A stretch of 16,656 nucleotides of DNA from Bacteroidales bacterium (GCA_003531155.1 DQHR01000197.1:1-16656), one strand, 5' to 3'. Positions 7,221 through 14,264 are shown, counted from the stretch's first letter. The notes: generated by a model from the sequence alone, not told the origin. Translations and numbers: made by a program.

Positions 7221-8372
7221 ATGAACAATTTTGACTTTTACAATCCAGTAAAAATCCTCTTTGGCGAGGGTAAAATCAACCAATTAGCTAGCGAAATACC
7301 TCAAAACTCTGTAATTCTGGTTACTTATGGAGGGGGCAGTATTAAATCAAATGGTGTTTACGAGCAGGTTATGAGTTCGCTCTCAAGTTTTAAGGTTTTT
7401 GAGTTTGGGGGGATTGAGCCAAACCCTCGTTACGAAACCCTTATGAAAGCGGTAGACATTATTAAAGCAAATAATGTGAATTTCTTACTTGCTGTTGGAG
7501 GTGGCTCTGTGCTCGATGGAACAAAGTTTATTGCTGCAGCAGCAAAGTTTAAAGGTGAAGCTTGGGATATTTTACGAAAAGGAGCAAAGATTGAAGAAGG
7601 TTTACCCCTAGGAACAATTCTGACTTTACCAGCAACTGGCTCCGAAATGAATTCGGGAGGGGTTATTACAATTGGAACCACCAAAGAAAAATTAGTTTTT
7701 GGCAGTTCTCATCTTTTCCCAAAGTTCTCGATTCTCGATCCAACTGTAACATATTCGTTGCCAAAGAATCAACTTGCAAATGGTATTGTAGATGCTTTTG
7801 TGCATACTACCGAACAATACTTAACTTATCCATCAAATTCACCAATTCAAGATAGGTATGCCGAAAGCATACTTAAAACACTAATTGAGATAGCCCCACA
7901 GGTGTTAAATAGTCCAGATGATTATCAGGCACGTGCAAATTTTATGTGGAGTTGTACTATGGCCTTGAATGGTTTAATTGGAGCAGGAGTTCCAACTGAC
8001 TGGGCAACCCATATGATTGGGCACGAGTTAACAGCATTTTTCGGACTCGATCATGGTGTTACGCTTGCCATTGTTCTGCCTTCATTACTTCGTGAGATGA
8101 AAGATGATAAGCGAGAAAAACTTCTTCAGTATGGCAAAAACGTTTGGGGAATCGAAACTGGTACTGAAGATAATCGTATAGATGAAGCAATAATTAGAAC
8201 AGTCTCATTTTTTAACTCACTTGGTGTAAAAACAAAACTTTCTGCACACGGAATCAATGGCAGTCAGCTTGCACCTATTTTCGAACGTTTTCAAGCCCGT
8301 CAGTGGAAGCTTGGTGAACGTAAGAATATTACACCAAATCGAATCGAGATTATTCTGAAAAGCGCACTGTAA
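7221..8372 (+). CDS. yqhD: YqhD-like NADPH-dependent iron/zinc alcohol dehydrogenase (aldehyde reductase)
   Basis: A 383-residue group III metal-dependent alcohol dehydrogenase, very similar along its whole length to E. coli YqhD. It should reduce short- and medium-chain aldehydes to alcohols with NADPH in the cytoplasm, either as detoxification or as a fermentation redox sink. The N-terminal Rossmann-type domain carries TYGGGS (35-40, where S40 suits the NADP 2'-phosphate), FGGIEPNPRYETL (62-74) and AVGGGSVLDGTKF (91-103). The metal site is D191 and H195 (VDAFVH), H264 (WATHMIGHEL) and H278 (GLDHG), with the same spacings (4, 69, 14) as D194/H198/H267/H281 of YqhD. The gene has its own -7 box and ends 15 bases before a bidirectional terminator facing the polyamine genes. 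The butanol dehydrogenase BdhA is a close relative, so the natural substrate is uncertain. Confidence 0.93.
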   Translation: MNNFDFYNPVKILFGEGKINQLASEIPQNSVILVTYGGGSIKSNGVYEQVMSSLSSFKVFEFGGIEPNPRYETLMKAVDIIKANNVNFLLAVGGGSVLDGTKFIAAAAKFKGEAWDILRKGAKIEEGLPLGTILTLPATGSEMNSGGVITIGTTKEKLVFGSSHLFPKFSILDPTVTYSLPKNQLANGIVDAFVHTTEQYLTYPSNSPIQDRYAESILKTLIEIAPQVLNSPDDYQARANFMWSCTMALNGLIGAGVPTDWATHMIGHELTAFFGLDHGVTLAIVLPSLLREMKDDKREKLLQYGKNVWGIETGTEDNRIDEAIIRTVSFFNSLGVKTKLSAHGINGSQLAPIFERFQARQWKLGERKNITPNRIEIILKSAL

Positions 8373-8387
8373 TAAACTATTCAATAG

Positions 8388-8424
8388 AAAAGAAGAAGGC
8401 GGCTATAAGCCGCCTTCTTCTTTT
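8388..8424. terminator. Bidirectional intrinsic terminator between convergent genes
   Basis: Perfect 17-base arms (8388-8404 and 8408-8424, core GGCGGCT/AGCCGCC) enclose a three-base loop and are flanked by AAAA and TTTT. It lies 15 bases after the yqhD-like stop on the plus strand and 18 bases after the stop of the minus-strand small gene, so it can serve both. Confidence 0.9.
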
Positions 8425-8442
8425 GGTTTAGTTTTTAATGGG

Positions 8443-8640
8443 TTAATACTTCCTGAAATAAACTTGAAAATCTTTCAGGTTAAAATTCTTCGAAAACCCT
8501 TCGTCGAGGCTAAAAACCCTATAGTACGAAGCGTTGTCTTTGACCGGTGGGATGTAATCGAACTCATAATAGCTGTTAAGCTTAAACTCATGACTACTCT
8601 CACACGATTCAGGCGTTTTAACACATTTACATTTATTCAT
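8443..8640 (-). CDS. Small 65-aa Cys-containing protein, unknown function
   Basis: I do not recognise this protein. It is 65 residues with an N-terminal Cys cluster (C4, C6 and C13 in MNKCKCVKTPESCESS), then an aromatic-rich body (LNSYYEFDYIPP, YYRVFSL) and a C-terminal FNLKDFQVYFRKY. The body is the kind of small beta-rich fold in which a short sheet is followed by a terminal helix; this is only an impression. It starts 17 bases after the stop of the deoxyhypusine-synthase-family gene and ends just before the shared terminator, so it is probably co-transcribed with that gene. An equally long open frame on the opposite strand (8464-8661) is less likely to be real, because it would run through the terminator end and into the neighbouring coding region. 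The Cys residues could bind a metal, but the motif is incomplete for a zinc finger. Confidence 0.6.
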   Translation of the reverse strand: MNKCKCVKTPESCESSHEFKLNSYYEFDYIPPVKDNASYYRVFSLDEGFSKNFNLKDFQVYFRKY

Positions 8641-8657
8641 AGGTTTGTTTTAGGGTA

Positions 8658-9674
8658 CTAATCAAAAATCTTTGCCCACTCCTTAAAGTTGCGTTTTTTC
8701 CAATCTCCTTTGTGGTACAAATAGCTTGCAATAAGGGGTAGTACGCTAGTTGCTTCGGCGTAAACCATTTGTTCGTAGGTGGTGTCTACCTTACCCCATG
8801 ATGAAGCTTCTTTAAGGGTAGAGCTAGAGCATGCACCATCGCGAACATCAGCAACGGTAATCTGAACAGCATATTTATGCATTGGAACATCATATCCTAA
8901 TATCTCAGCGCAAACAACGGTATCCTGTGTGAAGTTCTTTGGAACACCGCCACCAATCATAAATAGACCAGTAACATTTGCTTTAATCTTAATCATAGTT
9001 AGCTCGCGAAAATCTTTAACTGAATCGATAGACACGTGAGCATTTGGGTTCTCTACTTGGTGAACAACCAATCCAAAACCAGCGCTGCTATCGCTGAATG
9101 CTGGGCAGAAGATTGGAACATTGTGCTCGTAGCAAACTTGAATTAAAGAATCCTTTTTAACAGAATGCTTAACTAGGTATTTTCCCATCTCCTTAATAAA
9201 TTCGCGAGAGCTGTATGCACCTGGTTTCATTCCATCAGCAATTGTCTTGATAGTACCATCACAGTTCTGAAGCTCCTCTTCATCGATGAATGTATCGTAG
9301 ATTCTGTCGATATATAAATCGCGTAGGTGATTATCGTCAATGGTTTGGCTGCCTTTGTAATGCTTGAAGCCAAGGGCTTCAAAAAAGTCCATATCAACTA
9401 TCGATGCACCAGTAGCAACAACACAGTCAATCATTTTATTCTTTACCATTTCAACGTAAACCTGCATACAACCACCAGCACTGGTACTACCTGCAAGGGT
9501 AAGAATGTTGGAACACTCGGTATCATTGATCATGCGGTCAAAGATATCAGCTGCAACAGCAGTATCTCTCGATGTGAATGACATCTCGCGCATAGAATTG
9601 ATAATAGGTGTAGCATCAAATGATTTAATATCAATGTGCTTAATGGTATCCTTTAGAAGGTCTTTTTTCTCCAT
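8658..9674 (-). CDS. Deoxyhypusine synthase-family protein (likely polyamine aminobutyltransferase / homospermidine synthase)
   Basis: A 338-residue member of the NAD-dependent deoxyhypusine synthase family. In eukaryotes and archaea this enzyme moves the aminobutyl group of spermidine to a lysine of eIF5A/aIF5A. Bacteria lack that protein, and bacterial homologues are thought to transfer the group to putrescine, giving homospermidine. Seen here are the glycine-rich STSAGG (63-68) and GASIVDMD (89-96) segments of the NAD-binding core, the FMIGGGVPKNF segment (238-248), and SSWGK with K295, which lines up with the catalytic lysine of the human enzyme (VSWGK). The upstream neighbour is an agmatinase-type gene that makes putrescine, which supports a polyamine role. 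A -7 box in the 47-base gap suggests an independent promoter as well as possible read-through. A 65-aa gene follows by 17 bases. The acceptor substrate cannot be read from sequence. Confidence 0.9.
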   Translation of the reverse strand: MEKKDLLKDTIKHIDIKSFDATPIINSMREMSFTSRDTAVAADIFDRMINDTECSNILTLAGSTSAGGCMQVYVEMVKNKMIDCVVATGASIVDMDFFEALGFKHYKGSQTIDDNHLRDLYIDRIYDTFIDEEELQNCDGTIKTIADGMKPGAYSSREFIKEMGKYLVKHSVKKDSLIQVCYEHNVPIFCPAFSDSSAGFGLVVHQVENPNAHVSIDSVKDFRELTMIKIKANVTGLFMIGGGVPKNFTQDTVVCAEILGYDVPMHKYAVQITVADVRDGACSSSTLKEASSWGKVDTTYEQMVYAEATSVLPLIASYLYHKGDWKKRNFKEWAKIFD

Positions 9675-9694
9675 TTTTAAAAATTTAATTGGTG

Positions 9695-9702
9695 CAAAAG
9701 TA
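9695..9702 (-). promoter_or_regulatory. -7 promoter box for the deoxyhypusine synthase-family gene
   Basis: The minus strand reads CTACTTTTGCACC, containing an exact TAnnTTTG (TACTTTTG), 21-28 bases before the ATG at 9674 and within the gap after the speB stop. No -33 box is evident. Confidence 0.55.
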
Positions 9703-9721
9703 GTTAAATTGTTTCGATTAT

Positions 9722-10576
9722 TTATTTTACCAAGTTACCGAACTTATACGAGAGTATCTTGTAAATAAGTTTCGTTGCAAGGAAATCTGATGATTTTTCG
9801 TTCTTATTTGGGCAAAGTTCAACCACATCAAACCCTACTAAATTCTTTCGTTCGATAAGTTTTTTTAGAAATTTTAGTGTTGGATACCATTGTAGTCCAC
9901 CTGGTTCAGGAGTTCCGGTCGATGGCATAATAGATGGATCAAATCCATCTAGATCAATAGTTAAGTACACGTTATCGGTAAGTAAATCTATTGCTTTATC
10001 TATCCACTTCTCGTTATCTACGATATCTTGTGCCCAGAAAACACGCTTAGGGTCAAGATTTTTCTTTTCTCCTACATCCATGCTGCGAATACCAACCTGT
10101 ACAATAGGGCAAATCTCTTTGGCGCGAGCCATAATGCAGGCATGGTTATTCTTGCTTCCCTCGTAGTTATCGCGTAGGTCAGTGTGAGCGTCAATTTGGA
10201 TTACACTCATATTCTTGAACTTTTTAGCATGTGCCTGAATAACTCCAATGCTTATAGAGTGCTCACCACCAAGGGTAATCAAAAATTTGTCTTTATTAAG
10301 TAACGCTTCCGATTTCTTTCTAACAGCCTCAACCATTGCCTCGGGAGTTTTGTTAACTCTAACTGCTGGGGCAGTATAAATGCCAATTTTGTAAACCTCG
10401 GTGTCGGTTTCGATATCGTAAAGTTCCATGTTGGCTGATGCTTCAAGTAATGCTTCAGGCCCCTTATCTGCACCCTTTATCCATGTGCTTGTTCCATCGT
10501 AAGGAACAGGTAGAATTGCAACCTTAGCAGTTGTTTCTGCTGTATATTTTTTTGGTAAATCGCCGTAGCTATACAT
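9722..10576 (-). CDS. speB: Agmatinase-type ureohydrolase (arginase family)
   Basis: A 284-residue manganese ureohydrolase, most likely agmatinase: agmatine plus water gives putrescine and urea. All six Mn ligands are present: H106 (GGEHS), D129, H131 and D133 (DAHTDLRD), and D208 and D210 (TIDLDGFDP). GTPEPGG at 221-227 is typical of the agmatinase branch. Arginase or another guanidino substrate cannot be excluded. The start is placed at the ATG at 10576 (MYSYGDLPKKYT), which gives the usual family length. The frame stays open upstream to an ATG at 10729, but the extra 51 residues (rich in Phe, Ser and Lys) do not look like part of the family. The next gene, 47 bases downstream on the same strand, is the deoxyhypusine-synthase-family gene, so the pair forms a putrescine-to-larger-polyamine module. 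The arginine decarboxylase that would supply agmatine is not in the window. Confidence 0.9.
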   Translation of the reverse strand: MYSYGDLPKKYTAETTAKVAILPVPYDGTSTWIKGADKGPEALLEASANMELYDIETDTEVYKIGIYTAPAVRVNKTPEAMVEAVRKKSEALLNKDKFLITLGGEHSISIGVIQAHAKKFKNMSVIQIDAHTDLRDNYEGSKNNHACIMARAKEICPIVQVGIRSMDVGEKKNLDPKRVFWAQDIVDNEKWIDKAIDLLTDNVYLTIDLDGFDPSIMPSTGTPEPGGLQWYPTLKFLKKLIERKNLVGFDVVELCPNKNEKSSDFLATKLIYKILSYKFGNLVK

Positions 10577-10838
10577 TCTTGTTTGTTTTGAGTTTGTAAA
10601 TATAAATGAGGTGAATTGTAGATGTGTTGATTTATAGATATTTACATCGCTAAACTTCACCCCAGATTTTGCTGCAAGTATAGAAAAAAAATAGGTTTTT
10701 TCATAACCTACCGAGCAATCAAACAGCAATTTGTTATAAATGTTTAGATTGTTAGAGAGAGGAGTAATGAATCAGATGCTCACATTAAAATGTGAAGAGT
10801 TACTATAAGTTAGTTTAAATACAGAATAGACAAAAGGG
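10577..10838. other. Gene-free region upstream of speB
   Basis: This 262-base gap holds no convincing gene once speB is started at 10576. A minus-strand TATACTTG (10675-10682) and a minus-strand TATATTTA near 10596-10610 are each one base off the TAnnTTTG box and are the only promoter candidates for speB. A weak inverted repeat, TCACATT/AATGTGA at 10780-10795, lacks a T-run and is not a convincing terminator for the barrel gene ending at 10839. Confidence 0.5.
10675..10682 (-). promoter_or_regulatory. Possible -7 box for speB (one mismatch)
   Basis: The minus strand reads CTATACTTGCAGC, one mismatch from TAnnTTTG. It would give a leader of about 90 bases before the preferred start. A T-run lies upstream of it. 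Weak support. Confidence 0.28.
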
Positions 10839-11801
10839 TTAAAACTTCAAGCCCAAGAAGAACTCAACATAGCCTGAAAATGTATAGAATCTTACACTAC
10901 TGCTCGATTCCATTGGGGAGGTGCTATCCATAGATGTATTCATACCAGTGTATAATCTTTTGCCATTATAGCCCATACCAATCTTAAAATTTATTTTACC
11001 AAAAACGTCTAATCCTTGTTTCCTATTTGTAAGATATTGATTTTCACTTTGGGATAAGCCGAAACCAACCAGAATAGTTTCTGAAACATAAAAATTATGA
11101 AATGGTAAAATTCCTGCAACGCCAACTCCAGCTGTAAAGAAGTTGTAGATCCCACCTCTATAATTGTAATCATCATCGTAATAGCTCGCTTCATTCGAAG
11201 GGATAAGGTTTTTGTTACTATTAATTCTAAGTTGATTTAATGAACCCATCATTATGACAGACCAATTCCACTTCTTCTGTCTTTCACTTTGGTTGAATAG
11301 CGTTTTAGCAGAATACCTATCAGAAAAAACATAAAATACATTCAGCCCAACGTTTTGATTTTTTATATCAGGTCTAATTGAATTCTCATCTCCTTCCAAA
11401 TACCCAAATACATCGAAATTGTCTAAATAATAGCCACTATATTTTTGATAATATAGTTCATACCCGAATTTTTTAGAGAAATAATGTAGTTGTATATCAG
11501 TATATTTGGTTTTACCATATTTTTCTGCTTCATCTACTGTACTTGTTAATTCTTTTGATATTGATATTCCGAGAGATTTATAATAGAATGAAGCACTTAG
11601 AGTCAAGGGAACATTTGCAGAATAGTATATTTTCTGGCTTTTCTCTTTAGTATCATGGATACTAAAATCAAAGATTGGCATTCTAAATGCCATGCCAACA
11701 TTCAATTTATAATTCAATGAATCTCTAATGTTATTATTAAGTTCTGAAAAACATTGAGAGGCCGATAATATTAGTACTAACGAGATAGTTACTTTCTTCA
11801 T
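10839..11801 (-). CDS. Outer-membrane beta-barrel protein, DUF4421-like
   Basis: A 320-residue exported protein. Residues 1-19 form a signal peptide (MKK, hydrophobic core, SQCFS before ELNN). The rest alternates short amphipathic aromatic strands (YYSANVPLTLSASFYYKSLG, TDIQLHYFSKKFGYELYYQKYSGYY, FYTFSGYVEFFLGLKF in parts) and ends in Phe, as outer-membrane barrels do. The order of segments, with YKSLGISIS, TKYTDIQLHYFSKKFG, YQKYSGYYL, an IRPDI-type turn, then a block around SERQKKWNWSVIMMGSL, resembles the DUF4421 family of Bacteroidota. That family has no established function to my knowledge. The gene stands alone: the gene upstream on the same strand ends in its own terminator, and a long quasi-palindrome lies 20-88 bases upstream of the start. 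Transport or adhesion could be guessed but is not shown. Confidence 0.72.
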   Translation of the reverse strand: MKKVTISLVLILSASQCFSELNNNIRDSLNYKLNVGMAFRMPIFDFSIHDTKEKSQKIYYSANVPLTLSASFYYKSLGISISKELTSTVDEAEKYGKTKYTDIQLHYFSKKFGYELYYQKYSGYYLDNFDVFGYLEGDENSIRPDIKNQNVGLNVFYVFSDRYSAKTLFNQSERQKKWNWSVIMMGSLNQLRINSNKNLIPSNEASYYDDDYNYRGGIYNFFTAGVGVAGILPFHNFYVSETILVGFGLSQSENQYLTNRKQGLDVFGKINFKIGMGYNGKRLYTGMNTSMDSTSPMESSSSVRFYTFSGYVEFFLGLKF

Positions 11802-11820
11802 AAAGTAAATTTTATCAGTT

Positions 11821-11889
11821 AATATTTAAACAAGTTACATATAATGTTGAAATAGTTCAACATTATATGTAACTATTTGAATAAATATT
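11821..11889. repeat. 69-bp quasi-palindrome upstream of the barrel gene
   Basis: The core has perfect 19-base arms (11833-11851 and 11856-11874) around the four-base loop ATAG; the inner arm reads AATGTTGAA/TTCAACATT. After a short unpaired region the outer arms AATATTTA (11821-11828) and TAAATATT (11882-11889) pair as well. It is AT-rich, and neither strand has a proper terminator T-run next to it. It could be a leader hairpin of the barrel mRNA, a regulator site, or a small MITE/REP-like element. The operon upstream already has a separate terminator at 11925-11958. Confidence 0.75.
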
Positions 11890-11924
11890 TTTTTGATAAA
11901 ACATTATAAGTCATATCTTTATAT

Positions 11925-11958
11925 AAAAAAAGGCCTTTGCGAGCAAAGACCTTTTTTT
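11925..11958 (-). terminator. Intrinsic terminator of the sigma/anti-sigma/Spy operon
   Basis: Arms at 11925-11939 and 11944-11958 (AAAAAAAGG, one C·A mismatch, CTTTG; loop CGAG) form a 15-position stem with a T7 run on either strand. It lies about 18 bases after the stop of the last gene of the operon, at 11977. Confidence 0.85.
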
Positions 11959-11976
11959 AACTAAACCTTCAACATT

Positions 11977-12480
11977 CTATTTATATGGACAATTTTGTCC
12001 CATATTACCTTTTCCCATTCTGTTACCCATCCTGTTACCTATACCATTTCCCATACCACAACCTCTTTTCATTTTACCACGATGAGAGTTAAAAAAAACT
12101 TTTTGTTCATCGGTTAAGTTTGAAGCTACCTCGATTCGATGACTAGCATTTGATTTCATTATTTTTGTTTGCAAAGCGGAAATCTCATCGATGGTCTTAT
12201 TAATGGCATTGATATCAGGCTTTTCAACTGAGTTTAAAGTGTGTAAATGAGCTCTTTTTTCAGCAAGTTCGTTTCTTAATGGAGTAATCTCTTTTTGATG
12301 TTTTACTCTAAGTGCCTGAATTTTTGTTTCTTGCTCAGCAGTTAAGTTAGGAATACATCTCTCAAATCTTGCTGAGTCTCTCATTGGTCGGTAACCGCGC
12401 TGTGCATAAGTGTTAATTGATGTAGCTATTAAGGCTGAAACCATCAGCACCAATAAGCTTTTTGATAATAATCTTTTCAT
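11977..12480 (-). CDS. Exported Spy/CpxP-like LTxxQ protein with Gly/Met-rich tail
   Basis: A 167-residue periplasmic protein. Residues 1-26 are a signal peptide (MKRLLSKSLL ... NTYA before QRG). The mature part is helical and holds two LTxxQ motifs typical of Spy/CpxP-type periplasmic chaperones and metal sensors: LTAEQ at 46-50 and LTDEQ at 122-126, linked by a helix rich in Lys, Glu and His. The tail (140-165) is a Gly/Met/Asn/Arg repeat, with M, G and N recurring as GNRMGNRMGKGNMG, and C141 and C164 at its borders. A metal-binding role is an inference from the Met and Cys content. It is the last gene of the four-gene operon that starts with the ECF sigma factor, 32 bases after the membrane-anchored Spy-like gene, and a terminator follows. 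Its likely role is as an effector of an envelope-stress response. Confidence 0.82.
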   Translation of the reverse strand: MKRLLSKSLLVLMVSALIATSINTYAQRGYRPMRDSARFERCIPNLTAEQETKIQALRVKHQKEITPLRNELAEKRAHLHTLNSVEKPDINAINKTIDEISALQTKIMKSNASHRIEVASNLTDEQKVFFNSHRGKMKRGCGMGNGIGNRMGNRMGKGNMGQNCPYK

Positions 12481-12512
12481 CTTTTAAATTTTTAGTGAAT
12501 TACTTAATCTTT

Positions 12513-13061
12513 CTACTTATTTTCCCTTTCTTCTGTATTTTGGCGCCTTTCTCTATACATTCTGTTGTGATTCTCGATACGGCGAAGCACTTTCTTAAAG
12601 TTTGCCTGTTGCGATGGAGTGCATTTATTACGTACTATAAGTAAATGCTTAATCATCATCTCCTTTTGGATTTTCTGAATTTTCCCGAACTTTTCGGAAA
12701 GTGAAAATAGCTTGCTTGTATCGGGTTTTTCGGATGTGATTTCTTCCATAATCTCATTCGATATACGTCTTGATTCATCAGTTAATTTGTCTAACTCCTT
12801 GTGAAATTTATCACGGATTTGATTAAAATCCTGCATTTGCTCTGGGCTAAGTTGTAACTGTTTAGCCATAAATCTCACACGTTCAGCCTTATCATTTTTG
12901 TTTTGATTTTGACGAACCTCTCTATTCTGTTGACCCCATCTGCCTTGCCTGTTGTTAAAGCGATATTTGTAATATCCCATCGTACCAAGCATTGCAATAA
13001 TTATTGCTGATAAGATAATGATAACAGCTAATAAAAATCTTGTTCTTGTAAAGAAGTTCAT
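12513..13061 (-). CDS. Membrane-anchored Spy/CpxP-like (heavy-metal-resistance type) periplasmic protein
   Basis: A 182-residue protein with one N-terminal membrane segment (about 9-29), a basic/Asn/Gln-rich linker (32-60), and a helical periplasmic domain. That domain has LSPEQ at 71-75 and a second, degenerate motif CTPSQQ at 147-152. This is the pattern of the Spy/CpxP and Metal_resist families, in which paired motifs cap a four-helix hairpin. The C-terminus is strongly charged (MYRERRQ ... EERENK). Its ATG overlaps the stop of the anti-sigma gene (ATGA at 13058-13061), so the two are probably translationally coupled. It may act as periplasmic sensor or chaperone for the sigma/anti-sigma pair, although what it senses cannot be read from the sequence. 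Confidence 0.82.
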   Translation of the reverse strand: MNFFTRTRFLLAVIIILSAIIIAMLGTMGYYKYRFNNRQGRWGQQNREVRQNQNKNDKAERVRFMAKQLQLSPEQMQDFNQIRDKFHKELDKLTDESRRISNEIMEEITSEKPDTSKLFSLSEKFGKIQKIQKEMMIKHLLIVRNKCTPSQQANFKKVLRRIENHNRMYRERRQNTEERENK

Positions 13062-13528
13062 GGCTTTGTGGGTGTTTCGTTAGTATTTGTAGTTGTTGCA
13101 ATCATATTGTAGGGGTTATTGTCAATTTCAGGCATAAACTCATCGGCCAATCTTTCCCATTCTTGAGCGTTTGCAATACTTTCGGAAGAAGTACTAACAG
13201 TTGAAAATAGTGACCCAATAATTATGCCTATGGTGACACCTGCAGCAGCAAGACTTGTAATGGTAAGATACCGAAGTGTTACATTGTGTTTTGGAACCGA
13301 TATCTCTTTTTTACTAAGTTTTGCTATAATACGTGCCGACATAAACGGATCGGCTTTATATTCCATTTTCTCAGTCTCAATAATTCTGTATGCCATTTTT
13401 AATCGTTCAACCTCGTTTTGGCAATTTTCACAATCCTTAATATGTGTATCGAAATTGGTAGCCATTTCCCCATGAAGTTCTCCATCGAGGTACGATAAAA
13501 TTTGCTTTTTTATTGTCTTGCAGTTCAT
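13058..13528 (-). CDS. Membrane zinc-finger anti-sigma factor
   Basis: A 156-residue single-pass membrane protein that should hold the ECF sigma factor of the upstream gene inactive. The cytoplasmic N-terminal domain has the anti-sigma zinc-finger pattern: C3, then H29-x3-C33-x2-C36 (THIKDCENC). A membrane segment spans about 86-108 (LAAAGVTIGIIIGSLF) and a Thr/Asn/Pro-rich periplasmic tail follows (to 156). The start is placed at the ATG at 13528, because the family begins with a short stretch before the zinc finger. The frame can be extended to a GTG at 13576 that abuts the sigma stop, adding 16 residues. The stop overlaps the next start by ATGA. How the complex is released by stress is not visible; the Spy-like downstream proteins are candidates for a periplasmic input. 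Confidence 0.88.
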   Translation of the reverse strand: MNCKTIKKQILSYLDGELHGEMATNFDTHIKDCENCQNEVERLKMAYRIIETEKMEYKADPFMSARIIAKLSKKEISVPKHNVTLRYLTITSLAAAGVTIGIIIGSLFSTVSTSSESIANAQEWERLADEFMPEIDNNPYNMIATTTNTNETPTKP

Positions 13529-13576
13529 ATCTTGGCTATTTATTAGTTTGACATTGAAGTTCTTTAAAACTTGCAC

Positions 13577-14164
13577 TTACTTGTAAGTTTTTTTATAAAA
13601 ATTTGATAAAGATTTCTGTAGATTTCCTTTTGCCCTAAAAAGAAGCGATTCAACCGATGATAATGAGATGTCCATAACCTCGGCAACTTCTTTATAGGAT
13701 AAATCTTGGTATTTATTTAGGATAAAAGCAATCTTTTGATTTTCAGGAAGAGCGTTTATTGCTCGTTTTAGTTCAACACGTTGTTCTTTTAGTTTGATAT
13801 AGCTATCTGCCTCATTTGGTGAGAAATCAATACTTGCATTACTATTTTTGTCTTCCGATGATCCAAAAAAAGATGTAATACTATCGTAAAAGGTTTCGCG
13901 TTTGCGCTTTCTTACATAGTTTAACGATTTATTTACTGCAATTCTGTATAGCCATGTGGACAGTTTTGATTCGTGCCTAAAATTTGGAAGCGATTCAAAT
14001 AGCTCAATAAAAACATCCTGAGCCAAATCTTCGGCATCGGCATAGCTATTTACAAATCCACGACAGGTATTAACTACAAGTTTCTGATATCTTTCAACAA
14101 GCATAGCAAAGGCGCTATGGTCGTTATTTTCAGTTACTTGTTTTATCAAATCCTGATCGGTCAT
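13577..14164 (-). CDS. ECF (RpoE-like) sigma-70 family RNA polymerase sigma factor
   Basis: A 195-residue extracytoplasmic-function sigma factor. Region 2 (about 14-88) carries AFAMLVERYQKLVVN, the DAEDLAQDVFIELF acidic patch, and the STWLYRIAVNKSLNYVRKRKR -10-recognition helix. A variable linker (about 90-125) follows, and then region 4 (129-184) with the helix-turn-helix YKEVAEVMDISLSSVESLLFRAK. Region 1 is absent, as usual for ECF factors. The next gene is a zinc-finger anti-sigma factor. The two Spy-like genes after that complete an operon closed by a terminator at 11925-11958. Autoregulation is common in this class, and the region upstream of the start (14165-14264) holds a TTGC-N8-GCAA element that might be involved. 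The stimulus and regulon are unknown. Confidence 0.92.
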   Translation of the reverse strand: MTDQDLIKQVTENNDHSAFAMLVERYQKLVVNTCRGFVNSYADAEDLAQDVFIELFESLPNFRHESKLSTWLYRIAVNKSLNYVRKRKRETFYDSITSFFGSSEDKNSNASIDFSPNEADSYIKLKEQRVELKRAINALPENQKIAFILNKYQDLSYKEVAEVMDISLSSVESLLFRAKGNLQKSLSNFYKKTYK

Positions 14165-14213
14165 TCTTTCGTTTTAGTTTATATATCAATATGACACCAT
14201 TTATGAATATAAC

Positions 14214-14229
14214 TTGCGATTAGTTGCAA
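14214..14229. promoter_or_regulatory. Possible regulatory element upstream of the sigma operon
   Basis: TTGCGATTAGTTGCAA has inverted TTGC/GCAA ends and lies 50-65 bases upstream of the sigma start. On the minus strand it reads TTGCAACTAATCGCAA, loosely like an ECF -35 core containing AAC. No exact TAnnTTTG box is present in this gap. Confidence 0.2.
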
Positions 14230-14264
14230 TTTTAAATTTTTATTCCGCCAAACATCAATTCGAT

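Noticed and set aside
8464..8661. 65-codon open frame on the plus strand opposite the small Cys-containing protein
   Set aside because: It overlaps a same-length minus-strand frame that is co-directional with the upstream enzyme gene, spaced 17 bases from it and followed by a terminator. The plus-strand frame has no promoter or neighbour context, starts just after the terminator of the yqhD-like gene, and ends inside the neighbouring coding region.
10577..10729. N-terminal extension of the speB frame by 51 residues
   Set aside because: The extension does not resemble the ureohydrolase family, and the ATG at 10576 gives the usual length and N-terminal sequence.
10780..10795. TCACATT/AATGTGA inverted repeat as terminator of the barrel gene
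   Set aside because: The stem is short, the loop is only two to four bases, and no T-run follows on the minus strand.
10755..10806. Short plus-strand ORF near 10767 beginning ATGAATCAGATG after GGAG
   Set aside because: Only 12 codons with a stop soon after; the GGAG is probably chance because this genome does not use strong Shine-Dalgarno sites.
13529..13576. Longer start (GTG at 13576) for the anti-sigma factor
   Set aside because: The ATG at 13528 fits the family N-terminus better, and GTG is a less likely start. It cannot be fully excluded, because the longer frame abuts the sigma stop.
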